Below, one piece after another: positions 52,902 through 61,807 of a stretch of DNA of 64,000 nucleotides. The notes under the pieces were generated by a model that did not search any database, had not been told where the DNA came from, and saw only the letters and a list, made by a program, of their open reading frames with translations. Source of the stretch: Nemertoderma westbladi (lineage: Eukaryota; Xenacoelomorpha; Nemertodermatida; Nemertodermatidae); contig JAUCBJ010000176.1 in NCBI GenBank assembly GCA_032718475.1, positions 22,758 through 86,757 on the forward strand. The letters are read 5' to 3'. The translations under genes and the position numbers were made by a program. How positions within the stretch are numbered: position 1 is the stretch's first letter; each line of letters starts with the position of its first letter.

Positions 52902-54449
52902 AATTATAATGCCCCTATTAGTGCTACAGAGATCACTGAATCGGTGAACAGCCAGAAAAACGGAAAGGCAGCAGGCCCAGACTCCATAACAAATGAAGTG
53001 ATGAAGTTGGGTTTTGGACATTTACTACCTTATCTGCTTACTCTATTCTCATTCTGCTTCAACATGGCAGTGTGCCCAGCAGCGTGGATCATGTCATATC
53101 TTATCCCCCTTTACAAAGGAAAGGGTGGAAAATCGTCTCCAAACTCATATAGAGGGATCGCCCTACTGTCGTGTCTACTCAAAATCTACACAAGCATTAT
53201 AGCAACACGACTATATACATGGGCTGAGACTCTAAGGAAACTACCCGACCAGCAGTACGGTTTTCGAAAGAAGAGATCCACTATAATGGCGGTAAAACTT
53301 ATATTTAACCGTATCAAATCATCCCTACAACCAGGGGCAGGTCCGGGACATGCCTATTGCGTGTTCATCGATTTCTCCAAAGCGTTCGACTCCCTAGACC
53401 GTCAACTTCTTTGCAGGAAATTATCCGCTATTGGAATTAGTAAAAAATTTATTGCTGTAATATGGGCTATAATATCAGTGAATTACATATGTATCTGCAT
53501 TGGCACATTTGTGCTAGATCCAATAGAACAGACAACCGGGGTAATACAGGGAGACAAACTCTCGCCGTTGTTGTTTAGCCTGTTTATCTCCGACATTCCA
53601 CTTTTATTGACAACCTTGTGGTGCTATGTAATATTATACGCCGACGACTTAGTGATTGTAGCCGACACAATCAACGAGGCCCAGCTTGCATTAAACAAGC
53701 TCGAAAAATACTGCAGGGCAAATCGACTGGAGGTGAATATTTTTAAAACTAAAGCAATTAAATTTCGCCGCGGTGGAAAAAGGTCGAAGACAGACATAAT
53801 TCATTATAATGGTAAAACCATCGAGTTCGTCACCCAATTCAACTATTTAGGAGTGGTTCTGTCATCAAAGAACGGGCCCAGCGGTCATTACAACCATCTC
53901 TATAACAAAGGCCTTGCGGCATGCACTCGTATAGCCATGAAAATAAACCTTACACTAATATCTAAGGACTCGGGTACTCGCCTATGGAAATCCGTAATAG
54001 TCCCATCTATTACATACGGATGCAGTATCTTTTCGGAGGATGACCCAACCAAATTAGACCATGTCCAGCGGATACGGGCACTGTTCTGGAAGATGTGGTG
54101 CGGTGTCAGTAGATACGCGTCCTCATCCTCAATTCTCAAAGTAATCGATGACCCGACATCCAGCGATGTAAAGTTAGAGAACTTAACTGGTCTGCGCCGC
54201 CGCGCCGCGGCTCAGCTTATTTCCAACGGGTGTCACCAAAAAATATGCAGTAAAATAAATTGCTGGAAACCCAGTGAAAACTGTCTCTGCTGGCTCTGCG
54301 GAGGCCCTGCCACAGATAAACTCCATTACGCTACGTGCAATGCTACACAGTCGGCGAGCTCACCACTCAGACAAGCTCTGTTTTTAATGATCTTAGAACG
54401 TCCAATCACACTAACCCATGGGGACGATTCAATGCCTCTCAACTCTTAA
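52902..54449 (+). CDS. Reverse transcriptase (LINE ORF2), 5'-truncated, open frame
   Basis: The frame is open for 515 codons, from the TAA at 52,899-52,901 to the TAA at 54,447-54,449. It has no true start: RT-like sequence (PISATEITESVN) already precedes the GTG at 52,944, so the start is a truncation, not an initiation codon. RT motifs follow in order: NGKAAGPDSI (52,959-52,988), LYKGKG and NSYRGIAL (53,109-53,165), YGFRKKRST (53,256-53,282), FIDFSKAFDS with the first catalytic Asp (53,364-53,393), GVIQGDKLSP (53,538-53,567), YADD (53,637-53,648) and FNYLGV (53,838-53,855). A C-terminal CX2CX8HX3C box (54,288-54,338) fits the Cys/His motif of many LINE proteins. The catalytic Asp residues and frame are intact, so this is a young or slowly decaying copy. 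It should be immobile because the endonuclease half is missing. The clade is uncertain; no RNase H domain was seen. Confidence 0.9.
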   Translation, partial: NYNAPISATEITESVNSQKNGKAAGPDSITNEVMKLGFGHLLPYLLTLFSFCFNMAVCPAAWIMSYLIPLYKGKGGKSSPNSYRGIALLSCLLKIYTSIIATRLYTWAETLRKLPDQQYGFRKKRSTIMAVKLIFNRIKSSLQPGAGPGHAYCVFIDFSKAFDSLDRQLLCRKLSAIGISKKFIAVIWAIISVNYICICIGTFVLDPIEQTTGVIQGDKLSPLLFSLFISDIPLLLTTLWCYVILYADDLVIVADTINEAQLALNKLEKYCRANRLEVNIFKTKAIKFRRGGKRSKTDIIHYNGKTIEFVTQFNYLGVVLSSKNGPSGHYNHLYNKGLAACTRIAMKINLTLISKDSGTRLWKSVIVPSITYGCSIFSEDDPTKLDHVQRIRALFWKMWCGVSRYASSSSILKVIDDPTSSDVKLENLTGLRRRAAAQLISNGCHQKICSKINCWKPSENCLCWLCGGPATDKLHYATCNATQSASSPLRQALFLMILERPITLTHGDDSMPLNS

Positions 54450-54577
54450 AGTATTTTACATATTATACAAGTTCTGTTAATAAACCCTGACTAAAAGTTT
54501 CAGTAGCTACAGCCATAATTTAATCCGATTTTATTTATTTATTGTTTTAATGTATGTACAAATTTTATCCAATGTGG

Positions 54578-54583
54578 AATAAA
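54578..54583 (+). terminator. Candidate poly-A signal of LINE 1
   Basis: AATAAA lies 129 bases after the RT stop codon and just before the A-rich end of the element. This is where a LINE 3' end processing signal is expected. Confidence 0.5.
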
Positions 54584-54599
54584 TAAAAATCTTCACTTC

Positions 54600-54955
54600 A
54601 TAATTAATATTCTAGAATTGAGTAAAAAAAACATTAGAATTATAGCGATTTACGTCACAAAAATTTACACCTTAGTATTTTGATAATATCTCCGGAGGTT
54701 CTTGGTGAAATTTACAACGGGTTTCATATTCGGAATCTGCAGATGAAGGCGCTTCGAATGATATCTAGATGCATTCCAAAGACGAAAAATAAAGCCGATT
54801 GAGGTGACTAAATATTGCGAAATAGACGATTTTTAACGGCTTGTTTTATCGAAATAGCTCATAAATTAAAAAATCCGGCCAGGCCACCAGTAAGAAAAGG
54901 TATCGATCTATCATCATACCAAATTTCGTAGCATTTCATTGAAATTTGAAAACAA

Positions 54956-54988
<33 letters not shown>

Positions 54989-55040
54989 TCCGACCCCCTA
55001 AAAATGGTTGTTGTATTAAGGGAGGTGGTGTACTTCATCC
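54600..55040. other. AT-rich gene-free spacer between two LINEs
   Basis: No gene is seen. A short stretch near 54,908-54,940 (ACCAAATTTCGTAGC) loosely resembles the GCCAAGTTTCAGCTT motif of the 315-bp satellite further right, so this may be old dispersed-repeat DNA. It contains the 29-G homopolymer. A frame starting at the ATG at 55,004 runs into the next LINE, but only its part from 55,049 is RT-like. Confidence 0.5.
54959..54987 (+). repeat. Poly-G run of 29
   Basis: Twenty-nine consecutive G sit about 60 bp before the first RT-like codons of LINE 2. The exact length is likely to be unreliable. Confidence 0.9.
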
Positions 55041-55048
55041 TGGTTTTA

Positions 55049-55206
55049 TATGGTTTTCGCCCTAAAACATGCCCTCCTCGCATGCCCTCCTCTCAGTCAT
55101 TGAAAAAATCCATAAAGCACTCGACCAGAAACACACAACCTGCGCTATTTACATCGATCCGAAAAAGGCCTTCGATACAATCAACTATAAAATCCTATTA
55201 AATACA
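55049..55206 (+). pseudogene. LINE 2 RT fragment, fingers to first catalytic motif
   Basis: YGFRPK (55,049-55,066) is the usual GFRPxxS entry motif. A frameshift follows, and from 55,075 the frame reads SSHALLSVIEKIHKALDQ and, after a further 12 codons, YIDPKKAFDT (55,150-55,179). The catalytic Asp is GAT at 55,156-55,158. The run INYKILLNTL then leads straight into the first 43-bp array unit. A 13-bp tandem duplication (55,068-55,093) lies near the frameshift. Upstream of 55,049 no RT similarity remains, so the copy is 5'-truncated within the RT domain. This fragment is diagnostic of a non-LTR RT. Confidence 0.88.
55068..55093 (+). repeat. 13-bp tandem duplication inside RT sequence
   Basis: CATGCCCTCCTCG (55,068-55,080) is followed by CATGCCCTCCTCT (55,081-55,093). 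Thirteen is not a multiple of three, so the duplication shifts the frame. The RT frame before it (YGFRPK) and after it (HALLSV) differ. Confidence 0.85.
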
Positions 55207-58200
55207 CTAGAATGCTATGGTGTACGCGGGCTCCGTCTAAAACTATAAACTAGAATGATATGGTGTACGCGGGCTCCGTCTAAAACTATAAACTAGAATG
55301 CTATGGTGTACGCGGGCTCCGTCTAAAACTATAAACTAGAATGCTAGGGTGTACGCGGGCTCCGTCTAAAACTATAACTTAGAATGCTAGGGTGTACGCG
55401 GGCTCCATCTAAAACTATAAACTAGAATGCTATGGTGTACGCGGGCTCCGTCTAAAACTATAAACTAGAATGCTATGGTGTACGCGGGCTCCGTCTAAAA
55501 CTATAAACTAGAATGCTAGGGTGTACGCGGGCTCCGTCTAAAACTATAAACTATAATGCTATGGTGTACGCGGGCTCCGTCTAAAACTATAAACTAGAAT
55601 GCTAGGGTGTACGCGGGCTCCGTCTAAAACTATAAACTATAATGCTATGGTGTACGCGGGCTCCGTCTAAAACTATAAACTAGAACGCTAGGGTGTACGC
55701 GGGCTCCGTCTAAAACTATAAACTAGAATGCTATGGTGTACGCGGGCTCCGTCTAAAACTATAAACTAGAATGCTAGGGTGTACGCGGGCTCCGTCTAAA
55801 ACTATAAACTAGAATGCTAGGGTGTACGCGGGCTCCGTCTAAAACTATAAACTAGAATGCTATGGTGTACGCGGGCTCCGTCTAAAACTATAAACTAGAA
55901 TGCTAGGGTGTACGCGGGCTCCGTCTAAAACTATAAACTAGAATGCTATGGTGTACGCGGGCTCCGTCTAAAACTATAAACTAGAATGCTAGGGTGTACG
56001 CGGGCTCCGTCTAAAACTATAAACTAGAATGCTATGGTGTACGCGGGCTCCGTCTAAAACTATAAACTATAATGCTAGGGTGTACGCGGGCTCCGTCTAA
56101 AACTATAAACTATAATGCTAGGGTGTACGCGGGCTCCGTCTAAAACTATAAACTAGAATGCTAGGGTGTACGCGGGCTCCGTCTAAAACTATAAACTAGA
56201 ATGCTATGGTGTACGCGGGCTCCGTCTAAAACTATAAACTAGAATGCTAGGGTGTACGCGGGCTCCGTCTAAAACTATAAACTAGAATGCTATGGTGTAC
56301 GCGGGCTCCGTCTAAAACTATAAACTAGAATGCTAGGGTGTACGCGGGCTCCGTCTAAAACTATAAACTAGAATGCTAGGGTGTACGCGGGCTCCGTCTA
56401 AAACTATAAACTAGAACGCTAGGGTGTACGCGGGCTCCGTCTAAAACTATAAACTAGAATGCTAGGGTGTACGCGGGCTCCGTCTAAAACTATAAACTAG
56501 AATGCTATGGTGTACGCGGGCTCCGTCTAAAACTATAAACTAGAATGCTAGGGTGTACGCGGGCTCCGTCTAAAACTATAAACTAGAATGCTATGGTGTA
56601 CGCGGGCTCCGTCTAAAACTATAAACTAGAATGCTAGGGTGTACGCGGGCTCCGTCTAAAACTATAAACTAGAATGCTATGGTGTACGCGGGCTCCGTCT
56701 AAAACTATAAACCAGAATGCTAGGGTGTACGCGGGCTCCGTCTAAAACTATAAACTAGAATGCTAGGGTGTACGCGGGCTCCGTCTAAAACTATAAACTA
56801 GAATGCTAGGGTGTACGCGGGCTCCGTCTAAAACTATAAACTAGAATGCTAGGGTGTACGCGGGCTCCGTCTAAAACTATAAACTAGAATGCTAGGGTGT
56901 ACGCGGGCTCCGTCTAAAACTATAAACTAGAATGCTATGGTGTACGCGGGCTCCGTCTAAAACTATAAACTAGAATGCTAGGGTGTACGCGGGCTCCGTC
57001 TAAAACTATAAACTAGAATGCTATGGTGTACGCGGGCTCCGTCTAAAACTATAAACTAGAATGCTAGGGTGTACGCGGGCTCCGTCTAAAACTATAAACT
57101 AGAATGCTAGGGTGTACGCGGGCTCCGTCTAAAACTATAAACTAGAATGCTAGGGTGTACGCGGGCTCCGTCTAAAACTATAAACTAGAATGCTATGGTG
57201 TACGCGGGCTCCGTCTAAAACTATAAACTAGAATGCTAGGGTGTACGCGGGCTCCGTCTAAAACTATAAACTAGAATGCTATGGTGTACGCGGGCTCCGT
57301 CTAAAACTATAAACTAGAATGCTAGGGTGTACGCGGGCTCCGTCTAAAACTATAAACTAGAATGCTATGGTGTACGCGGGCTCCGTCTAAAACTATAAAC
57401 TAGAATGCTAGGGTGTACGCGGGCTCCGTCTAAAACTATAAACTAGAATGCTATGGTGTACGCGGGCTCCGTCTAAAACTATAAACTAGAATGCTATGGT
57501 GTACGCGGGCTCCGTCTAAAACTATAAACTAGAATGCTAGGGTGTACGCGGGCTCCGTCTAAAACTATAAACTAGAATGCTATGGTGTACGCGGGCTCCG
57601 TCTAAAACTATAAACTAGAATGCTAGGGTGTACGCGGGCTCCGTCTAAAACTATAAACTAGAATGCTATGGTGTACGCGGGCTCCGTCTAAAACTATAAA
57701 CTAGAATGCTAGGGTGTACGCGGGCTCCGTCTAAAACTATAAACTAGAATGCTAGGGTGTACGCGGGCTCCGTCTAAAACTATAAACTAGAATGCTAGGG
57801 TGTACGCGGGCTCCGTCTAAAACTATAAACTAGAATGCTAGGGTGTACGCGGGCTCCGTCTAAAACTATAAACTAGAATGCTAGGGTGTACGCGGGCTCC
57901 GTCTAAAACTATAAACTAGAATGCTAGGGTGTACGCGGGCTCCGTCTAAAACTATAAACTAGAATGCTAGGGTGTACGCGGGCTCCGTCTAAAACTATAA
58001 ACTAGAATGCTATGGTGTACGCGGGCTCCGTCTAAAACTATAAACTAGAATGCTAGGGTGTACGCGGGCTCCGTCTAAAACTATAAACTAGAATGCTAGG
58101 GTGTACGCGGGCTCCGTCTAAAACTATAAACTAGAATGCTAGGGTGTACGCGGGCTCCGTCTAAAACTATAAACTAGAATGCTATGGTGTACGCGGGCTC

Positions 58201-61140
58201 CGTCTAAAACTATAAACTAGAATGCTAGGGTGTACGCGGGCTCCGTCTAAAACTATAAACTAGAATGCTAGGGTGTACGCGGGCTCCGTCTAAAACTATA
58301 AACTAGAATGCTATGGTGTACGCGGGCTCCGTCTAAAACTATAAACTAGAATGCTAGGGTGTACGCGGGCTCCGTCTAAAACTATAAACTAGAATGCTAG
58401 GGTGTACGCGGGCTCCGTCTAAAACTATAAACTAGAATGCTAGGGTGTACGCGGGCTCCGTCTAAAACTATAAACTAGAATGCTATGGTGTACGCGGGCT
58501 CCGTCTAAAACTATAAACTAGAATGCTAGGGTGTACGCGGGCTCCGTCTAAAACTATAAACTAGAATGCTATGGTGTACGCGGGCTCCGTCTAAAACTAT
58601 AAACTAGAATGCTAGGGTGTACGCGGGCTCCGTCTAAAACTATAAACTAGAATGCTATGGTGTACGCGGGCTCCGTCTAAAACTATAAACTAGAATGCTA
58701 GGGTGTACGCGGGCTCCGTCTAAAACTATAAACTAGAATGCTAGGGTGTACGCGGGCTCCGTCTAAAACTATAAACTAGAATGCTATGGTGTACGCGGGC
58801 TCCGTCTAAAACTATAAACTAGAATGCTATGGTGTACGCGGGCTCCGTCTAAAACTATAAACTAGAATGCTAGGGTGTACGCGGGCTCCGTCTAAAACTA
58901 TAAACTAGAATGCTAGGGTGTACGCGGGCTCCGTCTAAAACTATAAACTAGAATGCTAGGGTGTACGCGGGCTCCGTCTAAAACTATAAACTAGAATGCT
59001 AGGGTGTACGCGGGCTCCGTCTAAAACTATAAACTAGAATGCTAGGGTGTACGCGGGCTCCGTCTAAAACTATAAACTAGAATGCTAGGGTGTACGCGGG
59101 CTCCGTCTAAAACTATAAACTAGAATGCTATGGTGTACGCGGGCTCCGTCTAAAACTATAAACTAGAATGCTAGGGTGTACGCGGGCTCCGTCTAAAACT
59201 ATAAACTAGAATGCTAGGGTGTACGCGGGCTCCGTCTAAAACTATAAACTAGAATGCTATGGTGTACGCGGGCTCCGTCTAAAACTATAAACTAGAATGC
59301 TAGGGTGTACGCGGGCTCCGTCTAAAACTATAAACTAGAATGCTAGGGTGTACGCGGGCTCCGTCTAAAACTATAAACTAGAATGCTATGGTGTACGCGG
59401 GCTCCGTCTAAAACTATAAACTAGAATGCTATGGTGTACGCGGGCTCCGTCTAAAACTATAAACTAGAATGCTAGGGTGTACGCGGGCTCCGTCTAAAAC
59501 TATAAACTAGAATGCTATGGTGTACGCGGGCTCCGTCTAAAACTATAAACTAGAATGCTAGGGTGTACGCGGGCTCCGTCTAAAACTATAAACTAGAATG
59601 CTAGGGTGTACGCGGGCTCCGTCTAAAACTATAAACTAGAATGCTATGGTGTACGCGGGCTCCGTCTAAAACTATAAACTAGAATGCTAGGGTGTACGCG
59701 GGCTCCGTCTAAAACTATAAACTAGAATGCTAGGGTGTACGCGGGCTCCGTCTAAAACTATAAACTAGAATGCTAGGGTGTACGCGGGCTCCGTCTAAAA
59801 CTATAAACTAGAATGCTATGGTGTACGCGGGCTCCGTCTAAAACTATAAACTAGAATGCTAGGGTGTACGCGGGCTCCGTCTAAAACTATAAACTAGAAT
59901 GCTATGGTGTACGCGGGCTCCCTCTAAAACTATAAACTAGAATGCTAGGGTGTACGCGGGCTCCGTCTAAAACTATAAACTAGAATGCTAGGGTGTACGC
60001 GGGCTCCGTCTAAAACTATAAACTAGAATGCTATGGTGTACGCGGGCTCCGTCTAAAACTATAAACTAGAATGCTAGGGTGTACGCGGGCTCCGTCTAAA
60101 ACTATAAACTAGAATGCTAGGGTGTACGCGGGCTCCGTCTAAAACTATAAACTAGAGTGCTATGGTGTACGCGGGCTCCGTCTAAAACTATAAACTAGAA
60201 TGCTAGGGTGTACGCGGGCTCCGTCTAAAACTATAAACTAGAATGCTAGGGTGTACGCGGGTTCCGTCTAAAACTATAAACTAGAATGCTAGGGTGTACG
60301 CGGGCTCCGTCTAAAACTATAAACTAGAGTGCTATGGTGTACGCGGGCTCCGTCTAAAACTATAAACTAGAATGCTAGGGTGTACGCGGGTTCCGTCTAA
60401 AACTATAAACTAGAATGCTAGGGTGTACGCGGGCTCCGTCTAAAACTATAAACTAGAATGCTATGGTGTACGCGGGCTCCCTCTAAAACTATAAACTAGA
60501 ATGCTAGGGTGTACGCGGGCTCCGTCTAAAACTATAAACTAGAATGCTATGGTGTACGCGGGCTCCGTCTAAAACTATAAACTAGAATGCTAGGGTGTAC
60601 GCGGGCTCCGTCTAAAACTATAAACTAGAATGCTAGGGTGTACGCGGGCTCCGTCTAAAACTATAAACTAGAGTGCTATGGTGTACGCGGGCTCCGTCTA
60701 AAACTATAAACTAGAATGCTAGGGTGTACGCGGGTTCCGTCTAAAACTATAAACTAGAATGCTAGGGTGTACGCGGGCTCCGTCTAAAACTATAAACTAG
60801 AATGCTATGGTGTACGCGGGCTCCCTCTAAAACTATAAACTAGAATGCTAGGGTGTACGCGGGCTCCGTCTAAAACTATAAACTAGAATGCTAGGGTGTA
60901 CGCGGGCTCCGTCTAAAACTATAAACTAGAATGCTATGGTGTACGCGGGCTCCGTCTAAAACTATAAACTAGAATGCTATGGTGTATGCGGGCTCCGTCT
61001 AAAACTATAAACTATAATGCTATGGTGTACGCGGGTTCCGTCTAAAACTATAAACTAGAATGCTAGGGTGTACGAGGGCTCCGTCTAAAACTATAAACTA
61101 GAATGCTAGGGTGTACACGGGCTCCGTCTAAAACTATAAA
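55207..61140 (+). repeat. 43-bp satellite array, 138 units, derived from RT codons
   Basis: Each unit runs from CTAGAATGCTA through GTGTACGCGGGCTCCGTC to AAAACTATAAA. The first CTAG is at 55,207 and the last at 61,098, exactly 137 x 43 bp apart. Intermediate checks at 58,045 and 60,023 fall on exact multiples, so no net length change is detectable. Variation is by substitution, mainly one T/G position that toggles CTATGG and CTAGGG. In RT frame the unit reads LECYGVRGLRLKL, the segment that follows KAFDT motifs in LINE RTs. The T-to-G change turns the Tyr codon TAT into TAG. Units at both edges are more diverged than interior ones (GATATGG, ACTTAG and CTCCATC at the left; GTATGCG, GTACGAG and GTACACG at the right), as expected under unequal exchange. 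No protein is expected from the array, because 43 is not a multiple of three and TAA recurs in every unit. Confidence 0.96.
60324..61011 (+). repeat. 344-bp (8-unit) higher-order duplication inside the 43-bp array
   Basis: Three rare variants recur together at exactly 344 bp, which is 8 units: CTAGAGTG at 60,324 and 60,668, GGGTTCC at about 60,391 and 60,735, and CTCCCTCT at about 60,479 and 60,823. This indicates a block of eight units duplicated in tandem near the right edge. Confidence 0.8.
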
Positions 61141-61517
61141 ACTCCTATCTACTCCCCCTCCTCTCCCACTGCTCCTCTTTACCCCCCCTCCTCTCCCACT
61201 GCTCCTCTCTACTCCCCCTCCTCTCCCACTGCTCCTCTCTACTCCCCCTCCTCTCCCACTGCCCCTCTCTACTCCCCCTCCTCTCCCACTGCTCCTCTCT
61301 ACTCCCCCTCCTCTCCCACTGCTCCTCTCTACTCCCCCTCCTCTCCCACTGCCCCTCTCTACTCCCCCTCCTCTCCCACTGCTCCTCTCTACTCCCTCTC
61401 CTCTGTGGGCTCCCACAAGGAGGAGTACTCTCTCCCGTACTTTTCCTCCTTTATATTAATGATCTACCTAATGCCACCCCTACTATTGTTGTACAACAAT
61501 ATAACTCATCTAACTAA
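61140..61517 (+). pseudogene. LINE 2 RT fragment with in-frame 30-bp minisatellite
   Basis: Directly after a TAA (61,137-61,139) at the end of the last 43-bp unit, one frame is open for 125 codons to the TAA at 61,515-61,517. It begins NSYL, the usual F-x-SYL motif of LINE RTs. It then reads through the 30-bp minisatellite as a repeated decapeptide, [10 protein letters not shown]. It leaves the minisatellite in the same frame as [14 protein letters not shown] followed by [11 protein letters not shown], the RT motif B region. Because 30 is a multiple of three, the expansion preserved the frame. The catalytic YADD box that should follow shortly is missing: the frame reads [11 protein letters not shown] and stops, so the fragment cannot be active. 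Confidence 0.85.
61142..61404 (+). repeat. 30-bp minisatellite, about 8.8 copies
   Basis: The pyrimidine-rich unit contains CTACTCCCCCTCCTCTCCC followed by ACTGCTCCTCT. The 30-bp period holds from 61,142 to 61,404. Units differ at a few positions (GCTCC or GCCCC; TTTACC in the second unit). In RT frame the unit encodes ten residues, [10 protein letters not shown], and the last partial unit (LPLL) runs directly into CGLPQGG. This suggests that ten RT codons just upstream of motif B were amplified. The reverse-strand Gly/Arg-rich frame and the Pro/Leu-rich frame in another + register are by-products. Confidence 0.93.
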
Positions 61518-61590
61518 TAATATTAATTCTGAATTAAATAACGTTGCTGATTGGCTGATTGAAAATCGTCTATAACTAAATCTAAAAAAA
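61504..61590 (+). pseudogene. LINE 2 RT fragment between motif C and D regions
   Basis: In the +1 frame relative to the preceding fragment the sequence reads [23 protein letters not shown], a TAA at 61,573-61,575, then LNLKK. N-x-VADWL-x-x-NRL-x-LN-x-KKT is the conserved stretch after the YADD motif in Jockey/CR1-type RTs. The frame change at about 61,490-61,505 coincides with the destroyed YADD box. It runs straight into the first 20-bp repeat unit, whose codons (TETT) continue the KKT motif. Confidence 0.82.
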
Positions 61591-61807
61591 ACTGAAACCA
61601 CTGTATTATAACTGAAACCACTGTATTATAACTGAAACCACTGTATTATAACTGAAACCACTGTATTATAACTGAAACCACTGTATTATAACTGAAACCA
61701 CTGTATTATAACTGAAACCACTGTATTATAACTGAAACCACTGTATTATAACTGAAACCACTGTATTATAACTGAAACCACTGTATTATAACTGAAACCA
61801 CTGTATT
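61591..61807 (+). repeat. 20-bp tandem repeat, 11 copies
   Basis: The unit ACTGAAACCACTGTATTATA starts at 61,591 and recurs every 20 bp. The eleventh starts at 61,791 and ends at ACTGTATT before TTCC. The units I compared are identical. In RT frame the unit encodes TETTV. LNLKK precedes the first unit and FSN follows the last, so the array lies inside, and is made from, the KKTxxxxFSN motif of the RT. Twenty is not a multiple of three, and TAA occurs in every full unit. Confidence 0.95.

Larger units (their letters stand above)
52895..54595 (+). mobile_element. 5'-truncated non-LTR retrotransposon (LINE 1 of the window)
   Basis: A LINE copy begins abruptly inside the N-terminal part of its RT domain, with no endonuclease domain or first ORF upstream. 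It ends with a short 3' UTR, an AATAAA at 54,578-54,583 and an A-rich tail. An imperfect flanking direct repeat supports a target-primed insertion: AAAAATCTTCA is at 52,884-52,894 before the element and at 54,585-54,595 after its tail. The 3' copy overlaps the A-rich tail, so the element's exact end is uncertain. The 5' truncation is typical of LINE insertions by target-primed reverse transcription. Confidence 0.7.

Noticed and set aside
53014-53202. Short frame within LINE 1 RT in another + register
   Set aside because: It is the shadow of the RT frame, with no independent support.
53900-54139. Minus-strand frame within LINE 1
   Set aside because: It is antisense to well-supported RT sequence and has no motif.
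54859-55083. Minus-strand frame with a poly-Pro run
   Set aside because: The proline run is the 29-G homopolymer read in reverse; the rest is unremarkable.
1-61140. Possible CRISPR-like arrays
   Set aside because: The repeats are contiguous, with no unique spacers, and the context is eukaryotic LINE DNA.
55207-61140. 43-bp array as a coding or structural RNA array
   Set aside because: Each unit contains TAA, the period is not a multiple of three, and I see no hairpin or promoter pattern. Origin from RT codons explains the sequence.
61063-61459. Gly/Arg-rich (minus) and Pro/Leu-rich (plus) frames over the 30-bp array
   Set aside because: They are alternative registers of the minisatellite. 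Only the register joining NSYL and CGLPQGG has RT support.
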